Of a DNA stretch of 5,175 nucleotides, positions 1 to 5,175 are shown in pieces. Within the stretch, counting starts at the first letter, position 1. Each line of letters opens with the position of its first letter. A program made the position numbers and the translations under genes. The stretch is from contig LUSA01000088.1 of assembly GCA_001629235.1 (NCBI GenBank), positions 10,747 through 15,921 of the forward strand, read 5' to 3'. This stretch comes from Marine group II euryarchaeote REDSEA-S43_B8. GTDB taxonomy: Archaea; Thermoplasmatota; Poseidoniia; Poseidoniales; Thalassarchaeaceae. The notes under the pieces were generated by a model. The model was not told where the DNA came from, searched no databases, and saw only the letters and a list, made by a program, of their open reading frames with translations.

Positions 1-1412
1 GAGATATGCATGTCGAAATCAAACCCAGGACACTCAACAATCACTTCACTTGCCCCTCCAATCACTGGAGCACCCCCTACCCATGAATTTCCCATATTAG
101 TACAATCTCCCAGGGAAAGGTCGATCCAATCAAGACCACTGGGGGGCCAGGTTTCTTCAATCCTCCATTGTCCATCCGAGCGTTGAATTTGGACAATTTG
201 CTCGGGTTCTGGGCCAATTCCTTTGAGATAGTACTCGAACCACTCAAAGAGGTCCTGTGCCCAGTCCCATCTAGTCATATTCCCCCTAGCCTCCAAACCA
301 TTCCCGCTACTCACGCCATCATGGCTCGAGACCTGATCTGGATAATGATGGCCCCACTGTCCGAACATCCCCCTTACATGGAAACCTTCGTCAATATATT
401 CCTGGTACCAGTTTATTCCAGGGGGACCGCCAAATACTTGGTGGGGGTCAACGTTCCAGTCCTGCATTCCTTGGACCCAATATATCGAACCTTGCCAACT
501 ATTGATCGCCTTGTCAATGTGACTACGGTCATCATAATAGTTCTGCATGTAAGGATCCATTTCGCCAGCTATGTAAGTCACAGGCCCTGCAAAGAGTCCC
601 TCCGCAATATCTGGACAGACATTATCCAAGTCGTCCTCATTATAATCGACAGTACTGGAAAAATAGTTCATGTGCATAATCTGACTTCTTGCTTCGGCAC
701 TCCCGTTCTTGTAGAGAAGAGGATGTAGGGCAGTAGTTCCGGAAACAGGCACTATAGTCTTGAGGAATTCACTACCCATTGCCGCCGCTTCCCACTGTGT
801 CGCTCCCTCGTAAGATTTCCCGTACAGCCCAACATTTCCATTACTCCATTCCTGAGTTCCAAGCCATTCCACCGCATGGTGGATGCCTAAACCCTCTCCA
901 AGACCCCGATAATCAAAACATCCCGTCGAAAGCTCGGTTCCGAAAACACTAACTTGGGCGAACGCATACCCATGAGGAATGAAATTCTCGAAAATGAATT
1001 CCCCACGCCCAGATCCGACCACGTTGGTGCCTCCAGACTCGTCACCTGGCTGACCATATGAGAAATACGGACTAATCACGGCGATTACTGGTACTCTTTC
1101 ACCGTCTATCGTATTGTTAGGGAGCCAATAGGAAAGATGGATAGTCGATACAGAGGGCCCCAGCTCCCATACCTCGCTTGTATCCACTTCGATGAATGAC
1201 TCCTGTACATCCAGTGGGTAGAATAGCCCTGGCTCGAGAAGGAATGAGAAAGTGTGATTTGTTTGCCATTCCAAGGAATGCCTATCCCAAATTGAAGGAT
1301 AGGAAACTTCTGTATTGGAATTCCCATTTTCGTTCAATGAGGAAATACAACCCGAAGTTACGGTTAGAATATACAACCCGACAAGCAAGTAGGCCCGACT
1401 GGCTCTTGGCAT
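1..1412 (-). CDS. X-Pro dipeptidyl-peptidase/CocE-family (S15) lipoprotein hydrolase, C-terminus cut by window edge
   Basis: I translated the minus strand from the ATG at 1412: 470 codons stay open to the left edge with no stop, so the 3' end is missing. An in-frame TGA at 1439-1437 leaves this as the only plausible start; a purine-rich AGGAG lies about 13 bases upstream. Residues 1-22 form an export signal: Arg3 and Arg6, a hydrophobic stretch, then T-S-G-C with Cys22 as the likely lipid-modified residue. The alpha/beta-hydrolase core carries the S15 nucleophile motif G-x-x-G-K-S-Y-E-G (Ser200), a PepX-like G-M-Q-D-W-N-V (Asp318) and W-G-H-H (His355 or His356), so a full Ser-Asp-His triad is visible. 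From about residue 400 the beta-rich C-terminal domain of the family begins. Known members cleave X-Pro dipeptides from peptides or hydrolyse esters and acylated compounds; the substrate cannot be told from sequence. An extracellular, membrane-tethered peptidase or esterase is the best inference. The gene is divergent from the flavodoxin gene. Confidence 0.88.
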   Translation of the reverse strand, partial: MPRASRAYLLVGLYILTVTSGCISSLNENGNSNTEVSYPSIWDRHSLEWQTNHTFSFLLEPGLFYPLDVQESFIEVDTSEVWELGPSVSTIHLSYWLPNNTIDGERVPVIAVISPYFSYGQPGDESGGTNVVGSGRGEFIFENFIPHGYAFAQVSVFGTELSTGCFDYRGLGEGLGIHHAVEWLGTQEWSNGNVGLYGKSYEGATQWEAAAMGSEFLKTIVPVSGTTALHPLLYKNGSAEARSQIMHMNYFSSTVDYNEDDLDNVCPDIAEGLFAGPVTYIAGEMDPYMQNYYDDRSHIDKAINSWQGSIYWVQGMQDWNVDPHQVFGGPPGINWYQEYIDEGFHVRGMFGQWGHHYPDQVSSHDGVSSGNGLEARGNMTRWDWAQDLFEWFEYYLKGIGPEPEQIVQIQRSDGQWRIEETWPPSGLDWIDLSLGDCTNMGNSWVGGAPVIGGASEVIVECPGFDFDMHI

Positions 1413-1563
1413 GTGCTGTCGAGTGCTCCTCTCCTCTCAAACATGTTTGTGTCTAGTATTGTTTTTCTGTGAATTCTAATTCATTGGAAAAATCTCGAAC
1501 TTCGTTAACAATTATTGAAAGCAGGCTTTGACTTGACGGGGGTCATGGAACTCGGTGAAGGAA
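1413..1563. promoter_or_regulatory. Divergent promoter region between S15 lipoprotein and flavodoxin genes
   Basis: This 151-base gap is clearly more AT-rich than the flanking genes and must hold both start regions. For the flavodoxin gene, AATTATT at 1510-1516 is a TATA-like box; a start about 26 bases on would give a leader of roughly 24 bases, with GGTGA (1554-1558) five bases before the ATG at 1564. For the lipoprotein gene on the minus strand, TATA-like candidates are the stretches at 1453-1460 and 1472-1483, giving leaders of about 17 or 39 bases. These placements assume archaeal TBP/TFB geometry and are not proven. Confidence 0.35.
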
Positions 1564-2019
1564 ATGTCTGCAAGTGATTTACTCCTAATCTTCGGTACCG
1601 AGACCGGAAATGCCGAGGAACTGGCTGAAGATGCTGGTCATCTTTCGAGAAACCTAGACTTTACTCCTAGAGTAATTGATATGGAGGACATTTCATTGGA
1701 GGATATATCCTCCTCAAAGAGGTTGATTGTGATATGTAGTACTTGGGGCGAAGGAGAACAGCCAGTAAATGCCCAAAAACTGTATGATTCTGTTAAAGGG
1801 TCTGAAGATCATTGTTTGGAAGGCGTGAACTTTGCTGTCATTGCTCTTGGAGATACTGCGTTCGAATTCTTCTGTGAATCTGGTAAGGAGTGGGATGAAA
1901 TTCTTCAGAAGAAGGGAGGAAGCAGAGTAGTAGAGCGAATAGATTGTGATGTTGACTACGAAGACTATGTCCAGGAATGGATCCTAAACACGCTCAGTCT
2001 AATGAAGAAAATCCAGTGA
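1564..2019 (+). CDS. Flavodoxin (FMN-binding, CysJ/diflavin-reductase-like domain), stand-alone
   Basis: This is a 151-residue protein made of a single flavodoxin-like fold, the usual length for a free flavodoxin. The FMN phosphate loop is G-T-E-T-G-N at residues 11-16. The second flavin loop is S-T-W-G-E-G-E at 59-65. The third is A-L-G-D-T-A-F-E-F-F-C at 94-104. The stretch through S-G-K-E-W-D and R-I-D-C-D-V-D-Y (106-132) matches the FMN domain of sulfite reductase flavoprotein (CysJ) and MioC-type proteins better than classical short-chain flavodoxins. There is no FAD/NADPH reductase domain and no sulfite reductase gene next to it, so it probably works as a soluble electron carrier with an unknown partner. 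A GTG at 1555 would add three residues; I prefer the ATG at 1564 because GGTGA sits five bases upstream and the first beta strand then starts at the usual distance. The gene is convergent with gpsA across 17 bases. Confidence 0.92.
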   Translation: MSASDLLLIFGTETGNAEELAEDAGHLSRNLDFTPRVIDMEDISLEDISSSKRLIVICSTWGEGEQPVNAQKLYDSVKGSEDHCLEGVNFAVIALGDTAFEFFCESGKEWDEILQKKGGSRVVERIDCDVDYEDYVQEWILNTLSLMKKIQ

Positions 2020-2036
2020 TTAAATGAAGCCTTTAC

Positions 2037-3050
2037 TCATCTTGGTTCGTATGACCCGGCCATTCTCCTTACCGCGTCCTCAACTTCTATTTCGCCGTCC
2101 AATAGACTTCCCAGTGTACTGAGGAATGGAGTCTGATAACCCAACCTTTCGGATCTGTCGAGGAACATTCTGGTCGCCCTAACCCCCTCCGCAACCATGT
2201 GCATTTCTTCCAGGGCCTCCTCCAGACTCATTCCTGAACCTAGCATCTCCCCTAGGGTTCTGTTCCTACTCCTCGGGCTCGTTGCTGTGACGTACAGATC
2301 GCCAATTCCGGCAGGTCCGAAGGCCGTGTTCGGGTCTGCCCCCATCTCCCCTAGAATCCGCAGTCCTTCGCTGTAGCCCGAAAGTACCATTGCAGCCTTC
2401 AGATTGTCTCCCCCGATTGTGTCTTTGAGGCCGTCAACGAGTCCGCATGCTAGGGCTACGCAGTTCTTGTAGGCGCCCCATAGTTCCGCTCCTACAGGAT
2501 CGCCGGCAGGGGTCAGAATCAGAGAATCTGTCGAAAGCCTCTCTGCCACTCTCTTTGCCACTACCGTGGCATGGCAAGCTACTAGGGCATTGGTTATCAC
2601 TCCCCTGGCTACTTCTGGCGCGATGGTTGGTCCCGTCATGACAACGACCTGATTCGACATGCCAGCGTCAGAAAATCTCCTCTCTATTGCATCAGAAATC
2701 ATTCCCGAGCCTCCTTCGGAGGATGGGGCAAGACCCTTGGCTAGGTCGACTAGGAGATGTGATGGTCTGAGGCTTGGGATTAGCAAGTCTACTACTTCCA
2801 GAATCACGGAGCTGGGTAGTGCCAGTACCAGAATCTCACAAGACTCGGTAACATCGGTGATCTCCATGGTACAGTCCATCCCCGGAATCTTGTATCCCGG
2901 CAGGTACTTCTCGTTCTCCTGCTCGTTCATGACCGACTCGTATACTTCTTGCTCCACGGTCCAGCCTAGCACGTTGTGTCCGTCCTTGCACCAAACTAGG
3001 GCCAGGGCTGTCCCCCAGTTACCTAGTCCGAGAACCCCTATTCGTGCCAT
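2037..3050 (-). CDS. gpsA: NAD(P)H-dependent glycerol-3-phosphate dehydrogenase
   Basis: This complete 337-residue protein has the length usual for bacterial-type GpsA. It interconverts dihydroxyacetone phosphate and sn-glycerol 3-phosphate using NAD(P)H in the cytoplasm. The Rossmann motif G-L-G-N-W-G is at residues 8-13; N-E-K-Y-L-P-G at 46-52, V-D-L-A-K-G-L at 101-107 (Lys105) and M-T-G-P-T at 138-142 are family landmarks. The catalytic lysine is Lys195 in Y-K-N. G-G-D-N (213-216) and A-G-I-G-D-L...S-R-N-R (247-264) form the substrate-binding region. After beta strand 2 the Arg seen in many NADP-using relatives is missing (G-W-T-V-E, 29-33), which weakly suggests NADH preference. The ATG at 3050 precedes the Rossmann strand directly; no clear Shine-Dalgarno site lies before it. 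In bacteria the product feeds phospholipid synthesis. In an archaeon, which normally builds lipids on glycerol 1-phosphate, its role is less obvious. It is transcribed alone, facing the flavodoxin gene. Confidence 0.97.
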   Translation of the reverse strand: MARIGVLGLGNWGTALALVWCKDGHNVLGWTVEQEVYESVMNEQENEKYLPGYKIPGMDCTMEITDVTESCEILVLALPSSVILEVVDLLIPSLRPSHLLVDLAKGLAPSSEGGSGMISDAIERRFSDAGMSNQVVVMTGPTIAPEVARGVITNALVACHATVVAKRVAERLSTDSLILTPAGDPVGAELWGAYKNCVALACGLVDGLKDTIGGDNLKAAMVLSGYSEGLRILGEMGADPNTAFGPAGIGDLYVTATSPRSRNRTLGEMLGSGMSLEEALEEMHMVAEGVRATRMFLDRSERLGYQTPFLSTLGSLLDGEIEVEDAVRRMAGSYEPR

Positions 3051-3152
3051 TTTTGCCAGTTTGGGGGGCGCATAGACCCTGTTATGACCCTATGGGGGGC
3101 AGAGGCGTTCATGCGCTGCCTTCTTGGTGGGTAATTATTCGCACGAGTCGGA
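3051..3152. promoter_or_regulatory. Intergenic leader/promoter region between gpsA and tRNA-Leu
   Basis: An isolated AT-rich block, TAATTATT at 3132-3139 (AATAATTA on the minus strand), is the only TATA-like sequence here. Its centre is about 17 bases before the first tRNA, too close for the usual archaeal spacing of about 26. On the minus strand it would place a start near 3109 and give gpsA a leader of about 59 bases, so it fits gpsA better. Between it and gpsA lie two T-G6-C direct repeats (3062-3069, 3093-3100), which enclose an inverted CATAG/CTATG pair and two GACCCT repeats. No other gene is seen in this stretch. Confidence 0.3.
3071..3094. repeat. Small nested repeat cluster upstream of gpsA
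   Basis: CATAG at 3071-3075 and CTATG at 3090-3094 are inverted copies. GACCCT occurs twice in direct orientation, at 3075-3080 and 3086-3091, exactly 11 bases apart, about one helical turn. The cluster begins 20 bases upstream of the gpsA start codon. It could be an operator or an RNA leader element, or it could be chance; no known binding motif was recognised. Confidence 0.4.
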
Positions 3153-3237
3153 GCAGGGGTACCCGAGCGGTCAAAGGGGCTGGGTTTAGGTCCCAGTGCG
3201 TAGTGCTTCGCAGGTTCGAATCCTGCCCCCTGCACCA
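3153..3237 (+). tRNA. tRNA-Leu (anticodon UAG)
   Basis: It folds by hand into a complete class II tRNA of 85 bases. The acceptor GCAGGGG (3153-3159) pairs fully with CCCCTGC (3227-3233). The D stem is CCC/GGG, with GG in the loop. The anticodon stem is CTGGG/CCCAG (3180-3184, 3192-3196) around the loop TTTAGGT, with anticodon TAG at 3187-3189. A 13-base variable arm (TGCGTAGTGCTTC) has a short GC/GC stem. The T arm is GCAGG-TTCGAAT-CCTGC. Discriminator A73 and an encoded CCA (3235-3237) end the gene. There is no intron. It should decode CUN codons. The second tRNA-Leu follows after 50 bases, and the pair may be co-transcribed. Confidence 0.98.
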
Positions 3238-3287
3238 AAAAACCTCATTCGTTGCATTGAAGTCACTTCTGGCAGGGCGAACCTTAG

Positions 3288-3372
3288 GCAGGGGTACCCG
3301 AGTGGTCAAAGGGGCAGCGTTCAGGTCGCTGTGCGTAGTGCTTCGCAGGTTCGAATCCTGCCCCCTGCACCA
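3288..3372 (+). tRNA. tRNA-Leu (anticodon CAG)
   Basis: This is a second 85-base class II tRNA with the same acceptor, variable and T arms as its upstream neighbour. The anticodon stem is CAGCG/CGCTG (3315-3319, 3327-3331) around the loop TTCAGGT; the anticodon CAG lies at 3322-3324 and should read CUG. It differs from the UAG copy at only six of 85 positions. CCA is encoded at 3370-3372. No TATA-like box is visible in the 50-base spacer (3238-3287), so it probably depends on the upstream tRNA's transcript. Its last base directly touches the stop codon of the opposing surface-protein gene. Confidence 0.98.
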
Positions 3373-5175
3373 TCACTGAATTCTTATCCTTCTTGAGCGG
3401 ATATTGGCCATCCCTCTCTTCTTCCAACCAGCAGCACGGTAGGCGATCACTCCAATGAAAGATACCGAAACCGCTAGAATTGCCCAAGTCTCACCACTGA
3501 AGGGCCTGAATGGGTCTCTGGACCACTTCTCATCACCTAGAACCCCATCCTCCAAATCTGGAATTCCATCACCGTCATCGTCATCGTCTTCTACATCGGA
3601 TATCCCGTCGCCATCAAAGTCCAGTGAGTCTCCCCCTCCTTCGAATGCACCATCCCCGGTTTCCTCTACGTCGTCTACGATTATCTCATCTCCGATAAGG
3701 GTCTGAATTGGACAACCGAGTTCGTTTCCGGGCAAGGCAAGAATCTCCCAGAAGTCCTCTTCTTGCGAGTTGATGCCGAACTCGTATGGGCACTCATCGG
3801 CATTGTTCCCAACGCTGTCGCCATCGGTATCCAACCACTCACTTGGATCATCGGGGAAGGCGTCTACGTTGCTCCCTTGATCAGCAAAGCCATCTCCATC
3901 TGAGTCGGACCATTTATCGGCTTCTAGAGGGAAGGCATCGGTTCCATTTTCTCCGCTCCCTTGACTGTTGCATGGTACCGGATTGAGCCAACCATCTCCG
4001 TCGCAATCAGTGTCCTGGTTGTTTCCTATGCTATCTCCATCAGTATCATCGGTCTCATTTGCATCCAGAGGGAACTCGTCCCCTTTCGCCGAGGTAAGGC
4101 AATCAGGAGCAACATCGCCATCTAGGTCGGGCCCCCTATTACTCACCAATGCGCCATATTGGTCGATGATGTGGTAAGTGGTGTCGTCGCACCTGCCATC
4201 GTTGTCGTCGTCAGGGTCTACGTTGTTCCCCCACCCGTCGCCATCTGCGTCAGCCCACTCGTTGGGGTCGTTAGGGAAAACGTCGAAGGAGTCCGGCCTT
4301 CCATCTCCGTCATCGTCATCATCAGAGTTATCTCCTACTCCGTCTCCATCGAAGTCCTCCCACTCGTTCTGATCATTTGGGAAAGGATCTTCCGTGTCGT
4401 TCACTCCGTCGTTATCGTCATCGATGTCTATGCTGTCTGGGACTCTGTCTCCATCCGAGTCGAAGGAGACTTCTGGATCAAGGGGGTCATAGTCCTCCAG
4501 ATCCGGGACCCCGTCGTTGTCATCGTCTTCATCTACCTGGTCGGGAACCCCATCACCATCGAAGTCTGCGAAGCAGTCATCGAAGAATGTGGATGCCTCA
4601 CTTAGCGTAGATTGACCTGCAGGACACTGAGTCTGCGATGTGGCTTGACTCTCTGAAACGTAGAATCCCCTGGCAGCTGGAACGCACGCACGTTGACCCT
4701 TCAGACTTGCGTAATATCCCGCTGAGCATCCAGTCTGCGCCGTCTGGCCCGTATCGGGTACCATGAAACCCCTTGATGCTAGAATGCAAGTAGTCTTCTC
4801 AGGTAGTGGCTGGTATGTCCCCCTCTCGCAAGGGACCTGCTCTTTGGAACCGTGCCCCAGGTCGATATCCCGGGGGGTGCTGGAATCAGTGATTCCTCCA
4901 TCCCCGACCTGTCCGAATTCATTTGCCCCCCAGCACTTCAGGCTGGCGTCGTCCAAAATCACACAAGTGTGCCTATGGCCAACTGAGATTGAGGTTGCAT
5001 TGGTGCTCAGGATGATTACCTCGGGAGTGGAATGTGCAGTCTGGGTTCCGTCACCTAACTGTCCATTGCTGTTATCTCCCCAGCAGGCGACTTCACCTGA
5101 ATCGAATAGGCCGCAGCTGTGGAAGAGGCCAACCTTGATTTCCATCAGAAGTTGGTCAGAACTCAAAGATGAAGG
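3373..5175 (-). CDS. Membrane-anchored surface protein with RCC1, Cys-rich and thrombospondin type 3 repeats, N-terminus cut by window edge
   Basis: The reading frame is open at the right edge and ends with TGA at 3375-3373; the last 600 residues are visible. Numbering is from the first whole codon. Residues 14-110 hold RCC1-type repeats (two H-x-C-x-x...C-W-G-x-N...G-Q-x-G-D-G units). Residues 116-201 are a Cys-rich segment of G-T-Y-Q-P...C and G-Y-Y/G-F-Y units, like ephrin-receptor/GCC2-GCC3 repeats. Residues 204-463 and 519-543 are thrombospondin type 3-like D-x-D-G-D-G motifs, expected to bind Ca2+. An acidic linker (490-518) lies between them. A hydrophobic helix (about 564-579) is followed by an Arg/Lys-rich tail, so the bulk of the protein should face outside. 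No protease or catalytic domain is seen. An in-frame TTG at 5166 is not a convincing start, because sequence before the first visible RCC1 unit looks like the tail of an earlier one. Adhesion or cell-surface structure is the likely role, by inference. Confidence 0.93.
   Translation of the reverse strand, partial: PSSLSSDQLLMEIKVGLFHSCGLFDSGEVACWGDNSNGQLGDGTQTAHSTPEVIILSTNATSISVGHRHTCVILDDASLKCWGANEFGQVGDGGITDSSTPRDIDLGHGSKEQVPCERGTYQPLPEKTTCILASRGFMVPDTGQTAQTGCSAGYYASLKGQRACVPAARGFYVSESQATSQTQCPAGQSTLSEASTFFDDCFADFDGDGVPDQVDEDDDNDGVPDLEDYDPLDPEVSFDSDGDRVPDSIDIDDDNDGVNDTEDPFPNDQNEWEDFDGDGVGDNSDDDDDGDGRPDSFDVFPNDPNEWADADGDGWGNNVDPDDDNDGRCDDTTYHIIDQYGALVSNRGPDLDGDVAPDCLTSAKGDEFPLDANETDDTDGDSIGNNQDTDCDGDGWLNPVPCNSQGSGENGTDAFPLEADKWSDSDGDGFADQGSNVDAFPDDPSEWLDTDGDSVGNNADECPYEFGINSQEEDFWEILALPGNELGCPIQTLIGDEIIVDDVEETGDGAFEGGGDSLDFDGDGISDVEDDDDDGDGIPDLEDGVLGDEKWSRDPFRPFSGETWAILAVSVSFIGVIAYRAAGWKKRGMANIRSRRIRIQ
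3381..3394 (+). terminator. Possible T-rich terminator for the tRNA-Leu pair
   Basis: A pyrimidine/T-rich run (TTCTTATCCTTCTT) begins nine bases after the CCA of the second tRNA, on its strand. Archaeal RNA polymerase often stops at T-rich tracts. The run lies inside the last codons of the opposing surface-protein gene, and the T stretches are short, so this is tentative. Confidence 0.25.
3787..4566 (-). repeat. Thrombospondin type 3-like acidic repeat array (within the surface-protein gene)
   Basis: About 260 residues of D-x-D-G-D-G-x-x-D calcium-loop motifs, interspersed with F-P-x-D-x-x-E-W-x-D units. On the plus strand the same DNA appears as recurring gtcatc/gtcgtc-rich runs. The copies are diverged at DNA level, so this is a protein repeat and not a recent tandem DNA duplication. 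The low-complexity composition keeps other frames open and creates misleading plus-strand reading frames. Confidence 0.85.

Noticed and set aside
168..728. Plus-strand open frame of 186 codons
   Set aside because: It lies wholly antisense to the S15 hydrolase, which has catalytic motifs and is open across the whole region; the plus-strand protein has no recognisable motif.
2447..3075. Plus-strand frames inside gpsA
   Set aside because: GpsA is complete with all family motifs on the minus strand; the opposite frames show no domain.
3153..3372. CRISPR-like or attachment-site direct repeats
   Set aside because: The long identical blocks are two tRNA genes, there are only two copies, and no integrase or displaced partial tRNA copy is present.
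3038..3487. Short open frames over the tRNA region on both strands, including peptides with a G-A-G-F-E-P-A-K-H-Y pattern
   Set aside because: These are translations of the tRNA-Leu genes themselves, a familiar source of false small proteins; the nucleotides are fully explained by cloverleaf structure.
3373..3500. PGF-CTERM/archaeosortase sorting signal at the C-terminus of the surface protein
   Set aside because: No P-G-F motif precedes the hydrophobic helix; the end looks like a plain transmembrane anchor with a basic tail.
4159..4605. Plus-strand open frame of 148 codons rich in Val and Ile
   Set aside because: It is the complement of the Asp-rich repeat array: GAT/GAC codons read backwards give Val/Ile-rich nonsense without stops. 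The same holds for the Ser/Pro-rich and Arg/His-rich frames nearby.
5140..5166. TTG at 5166 as the start of the surface protein
   Set aside because: The frame continues open to the window edge, no signal peptide follows the TTG, and the chain begins in mid RCC1 repeat, so the true start is outside the window.

Overview
The window reads as a piece of a marine archaeal genome, most likely Marine Group II (Candidatus Poseidoniales) or a close relative such as Marine Group III. I infer this from three things. There is a membrane-anchored surface protein with RCC1, cysteine-rich and thrombospondin-type-3 segments. There is a lipobox-bearing S15-type hydrolase. There are two archaeal-looking tRNA-Leu genes with an encoded CCA. 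No ribosomal RNA or taxonomic marker protein is present, so the assignment is an inference (about 70% confidence); a marine bacterium is not formally excluded.

Layout, left to right. Positions 1-1412, minus strand: a lipoprotein of the X-Pro dipeptidyl-peptidase/CocE (S15) family, whose C-terminus lies beyond the left edge. Positions 1413-1563: a divergent promoter region. Positions 1564-2019, plus strand: a small flavodoxin resembling the FMN domain of sulfite reductase flavoproteins. After a 17-base gap comes gpsA (2037-3050, minus), glycerol-3-phosphate dehydrogenase. Positions 3051-3152 hold a short leader/promoter region with a compact repeat arrangement. Two tandem plus-strand tRNA-Leu genes follow, UAG (3153-3237) and CAG (3288-3372). 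From 3373 to the right edge, minus strand, is the last 600 residues of a large calcium-binding-type surface protein with a C-terminal transmembrane anchor; its start lies beyond the window.

The transcription units alternate in direction (-, +, -, ++, -), so apart from the tRNA pair nothing here looks like an operon and no joint pathway is evident. Two of the proteins (S15 lipoprotein, RCC1/TSP3 protein) probably act outside the cell, fitting a particle- or protein-degrading marine heterotroph. The other two serve central redox and lipid/glycerol metabolism. I found no CRISPR, mobile element, defence island or clearly new multi-gene system. The most informative items are the tRNA pair with compensatory anticodon-stem changes, gpsA in a likely archaeon, the architecture of the surface protein, and the repeat cluster ahead of gpsA.
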